A stretch of 64,000 bases of DNA from Nocardioides nitrophenolicus (GTDB taxonomy: Bacteria > Actinomycetota > Actinomycetes > Propionibacteriales > Nocardioidaceae), in assembly GCF_016907515.1 (NCBI RefSeq), contig NZ_JAFBBY010000001.1, positions 4,712,001 through 4,776,000 on the forward strand, read 5' to 3'. The first letter of the stretch is position 1; each line of letters opens with the position of its first letter. The translations under genes and the position numbers were made by a program. Of this stretch, positions 1 to 8,777 are shown piece after piece. Below the pieces are notes generated by a model, which made no database searches, was not told the DNA's origin, and saw nothing but the letters and a program-made list of their open reading frames with translations.

Positions 1-619
1 CGATGTACTTCGTGGCCGAGTGCACGACGATGTCCGCACCGAGCGACAGCGGCTGCTGGAGCAGGGGAGTGGCGAAGGTGTTGTCGACGACGACCCGGAT
101 GCCGAGCTCGTGCGCGGCCGCGGTCAGGGCGGGGATGTCGGCGATCTCCAGGGCCGGGTTCGTGGGGGACTCCAGCCAGAGCAGACCGCAGTCCTCGTCG
201 GCCTGCAGGGCGGCGATGACGGCGGCGGTGTCGGTGATGTCGACCAGCGTCGCCTTCAGCCGGCCCCGGGACTCGGCGTCGGCGAGCGCGGTCACCGAGC
301 CGTTGTAGGCGTGCCGCGGCGCGATCACGCTGCTGCCGATGCCGACCAGGTCCAGGATCGTGGTCACCGCGGCCATGCCCGACGAGAACGCCAGCGCCCG
401 GCCACCCTCCAGCGCGCCGAGGGCATCCTCGAAGGCGGACCAGGTGGGATTGCCGTAGCGGCCGTACTCCAGCTCGCCGGTCGCGCCGTACGTCGAGGTC
501 ATCGTGATCGGCACGTTCATCGGCTGGTCGGGCTCATGGGGCGGCCGACCCGCGGTGACGGCGACGGTCGCGGGGTGCAGCGGACGAGGCGGGCGGGGTG
601 CGGACTCGGAGCCGGACAT
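1..619 (-). CDS. Cys/Met-metabolism PLP-dependent enzyme (cystathionine gamma-synthase/lyase type), 3' part missing
   Basis: The gene runs leftwards off the window edge, so only the N-terminal ~206 residues are visible. The family handles gamma-substituted homoserine or cystathionine derivatives in transsulfuration or sulfhydrylation, with PLP in the cytoplasm. Visible landmarks are an early YGRYGNPT substrate motif, a GALEGG-like PLP-binding stretch followed by SSGMAA, the VDNTFATP strand and, at the very edge, SATKYI, whose Lys is the PLP Schiff-base residue. The ATG at 617-619 is chosen; it lies 24 bases from the divergent ddl start. Whether the enzyme is a synthase, a lyase or a sulfhydrylase cannot be decided without the C-terminus. 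Confidence 0.88.
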   Translation of the reverse strand, partial: MSGSESAPRPPRPLHPATVAVTAGRPPHEPDQPMNVPITMTSTYGATGELEYGRYGNPTWSAFEDALGALEGGRALAFSSGMAAVTTILDLVGIGSSVIAPRHAYNGSVTALADAESRGRLKATLVDITDTAAVIAALQADEDCGLLWLESPTNPALEIADIPALTAAAHELGIRVVVDNTFATPLLQQPLSLGADIVVHSATKYI

Positions 620-643
620 GTCCCAAAGGTAGGGTCTTCGCCG

Positions 644-1768
644 ATGAGCTCTCCCACCGGCCGCCGTGTCCGCGTCGCTGTCGTCTTCGGCGGCCGCTCC
701 AGTGAGCACGCCATCTCGTGCGTGACCGCCGGGAGCGTGCTGCAGGCGATCGACCGCGACAAGTACGACGTCGTCCCGATCGGCATCGCCACCGACGGCC
801 GCTGGGTGCTCGAGGCCGACGACCCGCAGCGGCACCGGATCACCGGTCCCGGCCAGCTGCCCGCTGTCGACGGCGGTCGTGCCCCCGTCGCGCTCGCGCC
901 CACCAGCGACGGCACCGGCCTGGTCGTCAGCGAGCCCGCGGAGACGCCGCGCGAGCTGGGCGACGTCGACGTCGTCTTCCCGCTGCTGCACGGCCCCTGG
1001 GGCGAGGACGGCACCATCCAGGGACTGTTCGAGATGTCCGACGTCCGCTACGTCGGGTCCGGCGTACTCGCGTCCGCGGTCAGCATGGACAAGGCGTTCA
1101 TGAAGGTCGTCCTCAAGGACGCCGGGTTGCCCGTGATGCCGAGCGTGACGGTCACCGCGCGCGAGTGGAAGGCCGACCCGCAGGCGGTGCGCGAGCGCGC
1201 CGCTGCCCTCGGCTACCCGCTGTTCGTGAAGCCCGCCCGAGGCGGCTCCAGCATCGGCATCGCCAAGGCGCATGCGCCCGACGAGCTCGACGACGCCCTC
1301 CAGGGCGCGCTCGAGCACGATCCGAAGGTGCTGGTCGAGGTGTCCGCCGAGGGTGCCCGCGAGATCGAGTGCGGCGTACTGGAGGCCCTCGACGGCGGCG
1401 TCGAGACCAGCCTGCCCGCCGAGATCCGGATCACCGGCGAGCACGAGTTCTACGACTTCGAGGCGAAGTACCTGCCCGAGGAGCACACCGAGCTCGACGT
1501 CCCAGCGATCCTGCCCGACGGTGTCGAGGAGCGGATGCGCGCGATGGCGGCGGCCGCGTTCACGGCGGTGGGCTGCGAGGGGCTCGCACGGGTCGACTTC
1601 TTCCTGATGCCCGACGGATCGCTCGTCGTCAACGAGCTCAACACGATGCCGGGCTTCACGCCGCTGTCGATGTTCCCGCAGATGTGGGCCGCGACCGGGG
1701 TGACGTACGGCGAACTGGTCGACCGGCTGCTCACCCTGGCCCTGCAGCGCGACACCGGGCTGCGCTAG
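644..1768 (+). CDS. ddl: D-alanine--D-alanine ligase
   Basis: This ATP-grasp ligase joins two D-Ala molecules for the peptidoglycan stem peptide in the cytoplasm. The 374-residue product has FGGRSSEHA near residues 15-23, HGPWGEDGTIQG near 116, and the metal and ATP site ARVDFF...NELNTMPGFTP near 320-340; these are the order and length expected of Ddl. The ATG at 644 begins just before the conserved first strand RVAVVFGG. The frame stays open upstream to position 20 but carries no family sequence there. The gene diverges from the PLP enzyme, and its stop codon overlaps the end of the convergent HAD gene by 4 bases. Confidence 0.95.
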   Translation: MSSPTGRRVRVAVVFGGRSSEHAISCVTAGSVLQAIDRDKYDVVPIGIATDGRWVLEADDPQRHRITGPGQLPAVDGGRAPVALAPTSDGTGLVVSEPAETPRELGDVDVVFPLLHGPWGEDGTIQGLFEMSDVRYVGSGVLASAVSMDKAFMKVVLKDAGLPVMPSVTVTAREWKADPQAVRERAAALGYPLFVKPARGGSSIGIAKAHAPDELDDALQGALEHDPKVLVEVSAEGAREIECGVLEALDGGVETSLPAEIRITGEHEFYDFEAKYLPEEHTELDVPAILPDGVEERMRAMAAAAFTAVGCEGLARVDFFLMPDGSLVVNELNTMPGFTPLSMFPQMWAATGVTYGELVDRLLTLALQRDTGLR

Positions 1769-2430
1769 ACCGTCAGCCGGGCCACGGCCGCGGGAAGCCG
1801 CGCCATGTCGTCGATGACGACGTCCGCTCCGGACAGCATCGGGGCGGGCGTCGCGCCGGCGAACCCGACGACGGGCATGCCCGCCGCGACGGCGGCTGCC
1901 ACGCCCGCGGGGCTGTCCTCGACGACGACGCACCGCTGCGGAGGTACGCCGACACGGGCCGCGGCATGCAGGAACAGGTCCGGCGCCGGCTTGCCGCGCG
2001 CCACGTCCTCGGTGCTGAAGATCCGTCCGCGGAACTGGTCGAGCAGGCCGGTCAGCCCCAGCACCCGCTCGATGCGCCGGTGGGAGCCGGACGACGCGAC
2101 GCAGGTGAGGTGGCCGGCCCCGGCCAGGAGGGCCAGCGCCTCGACGATGCCCGGCACCGCCGTCAGCTCTGCCGCGAAGACCGCGTCGTTGGCCGCGACC
2201 CGGCGCTCGCGGAAGTCCGCGGGTAGGGGGCGGCCGATCCGGCTCTCGATGTTGGCCTGGATGGCCGGCCACGGGCGTCCCAGATGCTGGGCCTGGATCT
2301 CGGCCAGCGTGATCGGCCATCCGAGCTCGGCGAGCATGGCCATCTCGACGCGCTGGACCAGGGGCTCGCTGTCGACGAGCACCCCGTCGCAGTCGAGCAC
2401 GACCAAGGGCGGGGCAGTGCTCGTCGTCAT
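1765..2430 (-). CDS. HAD-superfamily hydrolase (beta-phosphoglucomutase/phosphatase-like)
   Basis: The 221-residue protein is a haloacid-dehalogenase phosphatase with a helical cap. Motif I is LDCDGVLVDSE near residues 11-21 (nucleophile Asp and acid Asp), a Ser motif II VASSGS lies near 110, and GKPAPDLF is followed by VVVEDSPAG for motifs III and IV. Substrates of such proteins are usually sugar phosphates or phosphoglycolate and cannot be read from sequence. It lies five bases downstream of the DUF3515 gene, so it is probably the last gene of an Lrp-DUF3515-HAD operon. It ends convergently on ddl. The ATG at 2428-2430 starts just before the first motif. Confidence 0.88.
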   Translation of the reverse strand: MTTSTAPPLVVLDCDGVLVDSEPLVQRVEMAMLAELGWPITLAEIQAQHLGRPWPAIQANIESRIGRPLPADFRERRVAANDAVFAAELTAVPGIVEALALLAGAGHLTCVASSGSHRRIERVLGLTGLLDQFRGRIFSTEDVARGKPAPDLFLHAAARVGVPPQRCVVVEDSPAGVAAAVAAGMPVVGFAGATPAPMLSGADVVIDDMARLPAAVARLTV

Positions 2431-2435
2431 GACGC

Positions 2436-2924
2436 TCAGTCGCAGTCGTCGACCAGGGTGAGGTGCTGCTTGACCAGCGGCGCCAGCACCGCCATCGCGG
2501 CCGGACCGGCGTTCGGCCGGTAGCGCGCGGGGATGCTGATCTCGATCCGCGGCCGGTAGCCGGCGGTGGTGAGGGTCAGGTCGAGGTCCTGGTCGGTGTA
2601 CTGCTCGTCGGGCAGGTAGTAGCCGACGCCGTTCGCCGACTCGCAGGACGCGGTCTCGTCGAAGCCCTTCGGCACGCCGACACCGCAGCGGACCACGATC
2701 GCCGGGTCGCCGTACGCCGCGGCGGGGGCGTCGGCCGGCTCGATGTCGACCCGCTTCTCGTCGTACAGGGTGTCGGGCAGGTCCGCGGCGAAGGCGTCGC
2801 AGGCGTCCTGGTCCGCGGCCGACAGCTTCGGTACGTCGACCGGGACCGGTCCGCCGCACCCGGCCGCCACGAGGGCGACGGGGACGGCGAGGCCGGCGAG
2901 GATCAGATGTGGACGACGGGGCAC
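2436..2924 (-). CDS. DUF3515 family lipoprotein
   Basis: The 162-residue protein has a basic start (MPRRPH), a hydrophobic stretch and a lipobox LVAAGC near residues 18-23, which predicts a lipoprotein anchored on the outer face of the membrane. The rest is a small globular domain with two further Cys residues (VVRCGVG and ETASCES) that could form a disulfide. It resembles the actinobacterial DUF3515 family, often found beside ddl and thiL; no function is established. The first 22 coding bases overlap the end of the upstream Lrp-type gene, which suggests translational coupling. Confidence 0.82.
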   Translation of the reverse strand: MPRRPHLILAGLAVPVALVAAGCGGPVPVDVPKLSAADQDACDAFAADLPDTLYDEKRVDIEPADAPAAAYGDPAIVVRCGVGVPKGFDETASCESANGVGYYLPDEQYTDQDLDLTLTTAGYRPRIEISIPARYRPNAGPAAMAVLAPLVKQHLTLVDDCD

Positions 2925-3139
2925 GTGAGCGTGCGGGTGATGCCCTCGAGGTTCTGCACCTTCGAGACCACGAGCTTGCCCAGCTCGTCGACGTTGCGGG
3001 CCTCGGCACGCACGATCACGTCGTACGGTCCGGTGACGTCCTCGGCCAGCGTGACGCCGGCGATCGCACCGACCTCGCGCGCGACCTCGGCCGCCTTGCC
3101 GACATCGGTCTGGATCAGGATGTAGGCCTGCACCGTCAT
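2903..3139 (-). CDS. Stand-alone Lrp/AsnC ligand-binding domain protein
   Basis: The 78-residue protein is only the RAM (Lrp/AsnC effector-binding) domain, starting MTVQAYILIQTDVGKA, with a TGPYDVIVRAEA strand and no helix-turn-helix. Such stand-alone domains oligomerise and bind amino acids or similar small molecules. Without a DNA-binding domain it may sense ligands or modulate a partner regulator. It appears to head an operon with the lipoprotein and HAD genes and diverges from thiL across about 120 bases. A GGGAGCGTGA stretch upstream serves as ribosome binding site. Confidence 0.85.
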   Translation of the reverse strand: MTVQAYILIQTDVGKAAEVAREVGAIAGVTLAEDVTGPYDVIVRAEARNVDELGKLVVSKVQNLEGITRTLTCPVVHI

Positions 3140-3259
3140 GGGGTCACGCTCCCGCCGGATAGGTGTGGTGGAACTGCCTCAACCTACCGCGCACCCCCGG
3201 CGGAACAGAACTCGCGAGCCGGCCGGGCTACCCACGGGTACGTCTGGTGGGATGGGGCC

Positions 3260-4231
3260 ATGGCTGACGCGATCGCACCGGACACGACGCTTGCGGACCT
3301 CGGCGAGTTCGGGCTGATCGCCCGGATCGGCGAGCTGGTCGCCGTCACCGCGCCCGGTGAGGACGTGCTGATCGGCCCCGGCGACGACGCCGCGGTGCTG
3401 CGGGTGCGCAAGGGACATGTTGTCGTGTCGACCGACGTCCTGGTCGAGGGTCGCCACTTCCGGCGCGACTGGGTCGAGGCGTACGACGTCGGGCGCCGCG
3501 CCGCGGCCCAGAACCTCTCCGACATCAACGCCATGGGCGGTCGGGCCCAGTGGCTCACCGTCGGCCTCGCGGCGCCCGCCGACCTGCCGGCCCAGTGGGC
3601 ACTCGACTTCACCCGCGGGTTCGCCGAGGAGTGCGCCACCGTCGGCGCCGGCCTGGTCGGCGGTGACGTCACCCGCGCCGACCAGGTCGTCATCTCCGTC
3701 ACCGTCCTCGGCGCCTGCACCGTCTCGCCCGTGCGGCGCTCCGGCGCCGCGCCCGGCGACGTGCTCGCGCTGTGCGGGCGTCAGGGCTGGTCCGCCGGCG
3801 GCCTCGCCGTCCTCGGCCGCGGCTTCCGCTCGCCCCGGGTGTTGGTCGAGGCCTACCGCCGCCCCGAGCCGCCCTACGCCGCCGGCCCGGTCGCCGCCGA
3901 GGCCGGCGCCACCTCCATGATCGACGTCTCCGACGGACTGCTCGCCGACGCCGCCCACCTCGCCGAGGACTCCGGCGTCACGATCGATGTCGAGACCGCC
4001 TCGTTCGACGTACCGGAGCCGTTGCTCGCCGTCGGCCAGGCCACCGGCGCCGACCCGCTCCAGTTCATCCTCGGCGGGGGAGAGGACCACCCGCTGCTCG
4101 CCACCTTCCCGCCGGGGGTGGCGCTGCCGGAGGGATGGGTGCGGATCGGGTCGGTGTCGGATCGCGGGGAGCTGCCGGTCACAGTCGACGGGTCGGCGTA
4201 CGACGGGCCGACGGGGTGGACCCACTTCTGA
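3260..4231 (+). CDS. thiL: Thiamine-monophosphate kinase
   Basis: ThiL phosphorylates thiamine monophosphate to thiamine diphosphate, the last step of cofactor synthesis, in the cytoplasm. The 323-residue product has the AIR-synthase-like fold signatures: GPGDDAAVL near residues 39-47, STDVLVEGRHF near 61, AAQNLSDINAMGG near 85-97, VGGDVTRA near 134 and MIDVSDGLLADA near 220. The GGGEDHPLL motif sits near 274. The ATG at 3260 is preceded by GGATGGGGCC; the open frame further upstream carries no family sequence. Repeats begin directly after its stop codon. Confidence 0.94.
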   Translation: MADAIAPDTTLADLGEFGLIARIGELVAVTAPGEDVLIGPGDDAAVLRVRKGHVVVSTDVLVEGRHFRRDWVEAYDVGRRAAAQNLSDINAMGGRAQWLTVGLAAPADLPAQWALDFTRGFAEECATVGAGLVGGDVTRADQVVISVTVLGACTVSPVRRSGAAPGDVLALCGRQGWSAGGLAVLGRGFRSPRVLVEAYRRPEPPYAAGPVAAEAGATSMIDVSDGLLADAAHLAEDSGVTIDVETASFDVPEPLLAVGQATGADPLQFILGGGEDHPLLATFPPGVALPEGWVRIGSVSDRGELPVTVDGSAYDGPTGWTHF

Positions 4232-4419
4232 CCGACCCGGCAGAAACTGGCTCCGGTTTCGCGCCGACCCGGCAGAAACTGGCTCTGGTTTCGCGCCGAC
4301 CCGGCAGAAACTGGCTCCGGTTTCGCGCCGACCCGCAGAAACTCGCCGACCGTGCGCAGGCGCGCGAGCCACTTTCTGCCGGGTCGGCGGCCTACGGACG
4401 ACACTTTCCGCCGGGTCGG
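4232..4419. repeat. 32-bp tandem direct repeats with inverted copies of their core
   Basis: Three perfect-length 32-base units start at 4232, 4264 and 4296, each CCGACCCGGCAGAAACTGGC followed by TCCGGTTTCGCG; the second has one T-for-C change. A truncated fourth begins at 4328. Two inverted copies of the core, ACTTTCTGCCGGGTCGG at 4371-4387 and ACTTTCCGCCGGGTCGG at 4403-4419, follow, so transcripts could fold arms against repeats. The block lies between the convergent thiL and rpmB genes. A unit of 32 is not a multiple of three, and the open frames over it are shadows. Confidence 0.9.
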
Positions 4420-4420
4420 C

Positions 4421-4458
4421 CAAAACACATCGACCCGCCGCGGGTGAGCGGCGGGTCG
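4421..4458 (-). terminator. Intrinsic terminator of rpmB
   Basis: Reading leftwards after the rpmB stop, a 10-base-pair stem CGACCCGCCG/CGGCGGGTCG with an 8-base loop (4431-4458) is followed by ATGTGTTTTGG, giving a short U-tract. It fits a Rho-independent terminator for the leftward rpmB transcript. Confidence 0.75.
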
Positions 4459-4479
4459 AGGAGAAGTGCGTGGGTCAGG

Positions 4480-4665
4480 TCAGCGGGAGACCTTGCCGGC
4501 CTTGAGGCAGCCGGTGCAGACGTTCATCCGCTTCGGGGTGCCGTTGACGACGGCGCGCACCCGCTGGATGTTGGGGTTGAAGCGGCGCTTGGTGATCTTG
4601 CGCGACCACGGCCGGTTGTTGCCGAAGGTCGGCTTCTTGTCGCAGATGTCGCACACGGCGGCCAT
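4480..4665 (-). CDS. rpmB: 50S ribosomal protein L28
   Basis: The 61-residue basic protein of the large subunit begins MAAVCDICDKKPTFG and has the RRFNPNIQRVRAV core typical of L28. Two CxxC pairs (CDIC near residues 5-8 and CTGC near 51-54) indicate the zinc-binding form. An in-frame ATG lies three codons upstream at 4674, but the purine-rich CCAGGAGTGA just before places the true start at 4665. It diverges from the DAK2 gene and recG, a common actinobacterial arrangement. Confidence 0.95.
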   Translation of the reverse strand: MAAVCDICDKKPTFGNNRPWSRKITKRRFNPNIQRVRAVVNGTPKRMNVCTGCLKAGKVSR

Positions 4666-4802
4666 GGTTGTCACTCCTGGATCGCGGATCTAAGGTTCAC
4701 GGGCGGCCCGCGCGCTCAGAGGGCGCTTCGGGCAACCGGACGAGAATAGCCGACGGGGCCGCGCCCGCCGAAATCGGCGGAGCTTCATCTAGGGTGACCC
4801 CG

Positions 4803-6509
4803 ATGGACGAGCGGACGGTGCCCGGGGAGGGGCGGAGCGGGATCGCGCTCTCGTCCGTGGTCCGGTTCGTCGACATCGCGGTGGACGCCCTGGCGGGCGC
4901 GCGCGAGGAGGTCGACGCCCTCAACGTCTATCCGGTGCCCGACGGCGACACCGGCACCAACATGTACCTCACCGTCGTCGCGGCCCGCGACGCCATCCGT
5001 ACGACGCTCGGCGAGGACGCCGACGACCCCGACCGGGTGGCCGACATCGGGGTTCCCCTGGCGGCGCTCGCGCGCGGCGCCCTGCTCGGCGCGCGCGGCA
5101 ACTCGGGGGTGATCCTCAGCGAGATGCTGGGTGCCGCCGCGCGCCGGATCGCCGCGGCGACGCCGCGGGAGCGCAACGGCGTGGTCATGGCCGAGGCGCT
5201 CCAGCAGGCCTCGGCCGCGAGCTATGCCGCGGTGGGGGAGCCGGTCGAGGGCACCATGCTGACCGTGATGCGTGCCGCCGCCGAAGCAGGTACGACGGCC
5301 GCCACCGTCCCGGGTGCCCGCAGCAGCGACGTGCTCACGGCCGCGGCCGCCGCGGCCCGTGAGGCGCTGGGGCACACCCCCGAGCAGCTCGACGTGCTCG
5401 CCCAGGCCGGGGTGGTGGACGCGGGCGGGCGGGGGCTGTCGGTGATCCTGGACGCGGCGGAGACGGTGCTGACCGGTCGCCGGCCGATCCCGGTGACGGC
5501 GCCGCTCGGCAGCCACCTGATCCCGGTGCCCCATGTGGAGCCGGCGGGCGACGAGCTGAGTGCCGACGGCCCGGCGTACGAGGTGATGTACCTGCTCGAC
5601 ACCGACGACGACCAGGCGCCTCGGCTGCGGGAGCGGCTCGGCGAGCTGGGGGACTCGGTGGTCGTGGTGGGCCGCGACGGGCTCTGGAACGTCCACGTCC
5701 ACACCGACGACGTCGGCGCCGCGATCGAGGTCGGCCTGGAGGCGGGGCGGCCGCACCGGATCCGGGTGACCCACTTCGCCGAGCAGATCGCCGCGCAGTC
5801 CGCGGCCCAGACCACCGCCGACACCCTGGCCCCCCTCGCGGGCCGTCGGGTGGTCGCGGTGGCGGCGGGGCCCGGGCTGGCGGCGCTGTTCGAGGAGGCC
5901 GGCGCCGAGGTCGTCCTCGGCGGTCCGGGCCGGCGCCCCTCGACCGGCGAGCTGCTGGAGGCGATCACCAGGTGCGGGGCCCGCGAGGTGGTGGTGCTCC
6001 CCAACGACGAGCCGACCATCCGGGCCGCGCTGGCCGCCGCGAGCACCGCGGAGGCCGACCACGGCACCCGCGGCCTGCGGGTCGCGGTGATCCCGACCCA
6101 CACCCAGGTCCAGGGCCTGGCGGCGGTCGCGGTCCACGAGCCGGGTCGCGCGTTCGACCAGGACGTCACCGAGATGACCGCGACCGCCCGCCACGTGCGC
6201 CACGGCGCGGTGACCATCGCCGCCCGGCAGGCGATGACCATGGCCGGCCCCTGCGAGCCGGGTGACGCCCTCGGCGTGATCGCCGGCGACTTCGCCGTCG
6301 TCGGCGACGACCTCGGCGCGGTGGCGCTCGTCGTCCTCGACCGGCTGCTGGCGGCGGGAGGCGAGCTGGTCACCATCGTCAGCGGCGTCGACGGCGAGGG
6401 CCTGGTCGACCGCGCGACGGCCTGGGTCGAGGAGTTCCACCCCCATGTCGACGTCGTGGTGTACGACGGTGGCCAGGAGCGCTACCCGCTGCTGATGTCC
6501 GTCGAATGA
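4803..6509 (+). CDS. DAK2-domain protein (FakA/YloV-like)
   Basis: The 568-residue protein has an N-terminal DAK2 (dihydroxyacetone-kinase-like nucleotide-binding) domain with NVYPVPDGDTGTNMY near residues 41-55, GARGNSGVILSEM near 96-108 and GTMLTVMRAA near 149. A long C-terminal half follows, as in the fatty-acid kinase FakA. Firmicute homologues phosphorylate FakB-bound fatty acids; in actinobacteria the role is unproven. The start ATG 4803 follows GGGTGACCCCG. It lies 10 bases before recG and is probably co-transcribed with it. Confidence 0.85.
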   Translation: MDERTVPGEGRSGIALSSVVRFVDIAVDALAGAREEVDALNVYPVPDGDTGTNMYLTVVAARDAIRTTLGEDADDPDRVADIGVPLAALARGALLGARGNSGVILSEMLGAAARRIAAATPRERNGVVMAEALQQASAASYAAVGEPVEGTMLTVMRAAAEAGTTAATVPGARSSDVLTAAAAAAREALGHTPEQLDVLAQAGVVDAGGRGLSVILDAAETVLTGRRPIPVTAPLGSHLIPVPHVEPAGDELSADGPAYEVMYLLDTDDDQAPRLRERLGELGDSVVVVGRDGLWNVHVHTDDVGAAIEVGLEAGRPHRIRVTHFAEQIAAQSAAQTTADTLAPLAGRRVVAVAAGPGLAALFEEAGAEVVLGGPGRRPSTGELLEAITRCGAREVVVLPNDEPTIRAALAAASTAEADHGTRGLRVAVIPTHTQVQGLAAVAVHEPGRAFDQDVTEMTATARHVRHGAVTIAARQAMTMAGPCEPGDALGVIAGDFAVVGDDLGAVALVVLDRLLAAGGELVTIVSGVDGEGLVDRATAWVEEFHPHVDVVVYDGGQERYPLLMSVE

Positions 6510-6519
6510 GAGACCACCG

Positions 6520-8769
6520 GTGATCACCCTCGACTCCCCGCTGACCGCGGTCCTCGGCGCGGCCACCCCGGCCAAGCGCAAGAGGTTCGCGGAGGGCCTC
6601 GGCCTGCAGACCGTCGGGGACCTGCTGCGCCACTTCCCGCGGCGCTACCTGGAGACCGGCTCGCTGACCCGGATCGACAACCTGCGGATCGGCCAGCTGC
6701 TGTGCGTGGTCGGCGAGATCGCCGAGTGCGAGATCAAGAGCTACCGCGACCGTCGCACCGGCCGACCGGCGTACCGCGTCGAGGCGGTGCTGCGCACCGG
6801 TGGCCCGCGGCTGAAGATGACCTTCTTCGCCAAGAACCAGGGCACCGCCGGGTGGCAGGCCCGCCGGGTCGCGGTCGGCAACCGTGGGGTCTTCCTCGGC
6901 AAGGCCGACCGGTTCCGCGACCAGTGGCAGCTGGTCAACCCGGCGATGACGATCTTCGGGATGGGCGACGAGGCCGAGGGTGGAGGAGACGGCGTCGAGG
7001 ACGTGCTCGACTTCGGCCCGCTGTTCCCCATCTACCCGCTCACCAAGGGCGTCGAGACCTGGGACATCGCCCGCGCGGTCACCTTCGCGCGCCAGGTCCT
7101 GGAGCCGGTCGCCGACCTGCTGCCCGACGAGCTGCGCGCGGAGTACGACGTCGTCGGGATCCAGCAGGCCTACGACTGGGTCCACCAGCCCGACGACCGC
7201 GACCAGGTCGCGCGGGCCCACCACCGGTTCCGGTTCGAGGAGGCCCTGATCACCCAGCTGGTGCTCGGCCGGCGTCGCCGGGCCCGGCGCGCGGAGGGCG
7301 CGACGGCGCGCACCGGGGGAGTGAGCGAGGTGCTGGCCGCGTTCGACGCCCGGCTGCCCTTCGAGCTCACCGCCGGCCAGGCGTCGATCGGCAGGGAGAT
7401 CGAGCACGACCTCGCCCAGCCGCACCCCATGAACCGCCTGCTGCAGGGCGAGGTCGGCTCCGGCAAGACCCTGGTCGCGCTCCGTGCGATGCTCCGGGTC
7501 GTCGACTCCGGTGGCCAGGCGGCGCTGCTCGCGCCGACCGAGGTGCTCGCCCAGCAGCACTACCGCTCGATCGCCGCCATGCTGGGCGACCTCGGCGAGG
7601 GCGGCACCATCTTCGGCTCCGGCGAGGGGACGCGCGTCGAGCTGCTCACCGGCTCGATGACCAAGACCCAGCGCACCGGCCCGCTCTCACGGGTCGCCAG
7701 CGGCGAGGCCGGCCTGGTGATCGGCACCCACGCCCTGCTCCAGGACCAGGTGATGTTCGCCGACCTCGGCCTGGTCGTCGTCGACGAGCAGCACCGCTTC
7801 GGCGTCGAGCAGCGGGCGGCGCTCACCGACAAGGCCGCCGCGCCGCCCCACCTCCTCGTGATGACCGCGACCCCGATCCCGCGCACCGTCGCGATGACGG
7901 TCTTCGGCGACCTGGAGACCTCCACCCTCAGCGAGCTGCCCGCGGGCCGCGCGCCGATCCAGACCAATGTCGTCCCGCTCGCCGAGCAGCCGGGCTGGAT
8001 CGGCCGGGTGTGGGAGCGGGTGCGCGAGGAGGTCGGCAAGGGCCACCAGGTCTACGTCGTGTGCCCCCGCATCTCCGGCGACGAGCCCGAGGCCGGCCAG
8101 GTCGACGCCGTCGACGTGCCCGACGAGGACGCCCCGGCCGAGGAGACCCCGCGGCCGCCGGCCGCGGCCGTCGAGAAGGTCGTCGGCCGGCTCGCCCAGG
8201 GCCCGCTGGCCGGCATCCGGGTGACCGGCCTGCACGGCCGGCTGCCGGCGGACGAGAAGGACGCCACCATGCGGGCCTTCGCCGCGGGCGAGGTCGACGT
8301 CCTCGTCTCCACCACGGTGATCGAGGTCGGCGTCGACGTCGCCAACGCCACGACGATGGTGATCCTCGACGCCGACCGGTTCGGCATCTCCCAGCTCCAC
8401 CAGCTGCGCGGCCGGGTCGGTCGTGGCGGCCTGCCCGGGCTGTGCCTGCTGGTCAGCCACGCCGAGGCGGACTCGCCGTCCCGGGAGCGCCTGGAGGCGG
8501 TCGCCTCGACCACCGACGGCTTCGTGCTGAGTCGGATCGACCTCGAGATGCGCCGCGAGGGCGACGTTCTCGGCGCCTCGCAGGCCGGCGGCCGCTCCAG
8601 CCTGGAGAACCTGCGGGTGCTGCGCGACGAGGACACCATCCTCACCGCACGCGAGGCCGCCGAGGGCCTGCTCGACGCGGACGCCGAGCTCGGCCAGGCG
8701 CCGGAGCTCGCCGCGGCCGTGCGCGAGCTCGAGCAGTCCCAGCTCGCCGGGTTCGTGGACAAGTCGTAG
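6520..8769 (+). CDS. recG: ATP-dependent DNA helicase RecG
   Basis: RecG regresses stalled replication forks and migrates branched DNA. The 749-residue product has the N-terminal wedge/OB region (to about residue 200), Walker A GEVGSGKT near 310-317, DEQH helicase box II near 422, MTATPIPRT near 448, and the late motifs VSTTVIEVGVDV and QLRGRVGRG. A Pro/Glu-rich insert lies between the two helicase lobes near residues 530-550. The GTG start at 6520 immediately precedes LDSPLTAVLG. rsmD follows eight bases after the stop codon. Confidence 0.96.
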   Translation: MITLDSPLTAVLGAATPAKRKRFAEGLGLQTVGDLLRHFPRRYLETGSLTRIDNLRIGQLLCVVGEIAECEIKSYRDRRTGRPAYRVEAVLRTGGPRLKMTFFAKNQGTAGWQARRVAVGNRGVFLGKADRFRDQWQLVNPAMTIFGMGDEAEGGGDGVEDVLDFGPLFPIYPLTKGVETWDIARAVTFARQVLEPVADLLPDELRAEYDVVGIQQAYDWVHQPDDRDQVARAHHRFRFEEALITQLVLGRRRRARRAEGATARTGGVSEVLAAFDARLPFELTAGQASIGREIEHDLAQPHPMNRLLQGEVGSGKTLVALRAMLRVVDSGGQAALLAPTEVLAQQHYRSIAAMLGDLGEGGTIFGSGEGTRVELLTGSMTKTQRTGPLSRVASGEAGLVIGTHALLQDQVMFADLGLVVVDEQHRFGVEQRAALTDKAAAPPHLLVMTATPIPRTVAMTVFGDLETSTLSELPAGRAPIQTNVVPLAEQPGWIGRVWERVREEVGKGHQVYVVCPRISGDEPEAGQVDAVDVPDEDAPAEETPRPPAAAVEKVVGRLAQGPLAGIRVTGLHGRLPADEKDATMRAFAAGEVDVLVSTTVIEVGVDVANATTMVILDADRFGISQLHQLRGRVGRGGLPGLCLLVSHAEADSPSRERLEAVASTTDGFVLSRIDLEMRREGDVLGASQAGGRSSLENLRVLRDEDTILTAREAAEGLLDADAELGQAPELAAAVRELEQSQLAGFVDKS

Positions 8770-8777
8770 GAGGGCCC

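Noticed and set aside
4232..4345. CRISPR-like array
   Set aside because: The units follow each other directly with no variable spacers, and no cas gene is present.
3179..4428. Two minus-strand frames running through the 32-bp repeats and opposite thiL
   Set aside because: Their repeated peptides come from the non-coding repeats in different frames, and the rest is antisense to thiL.
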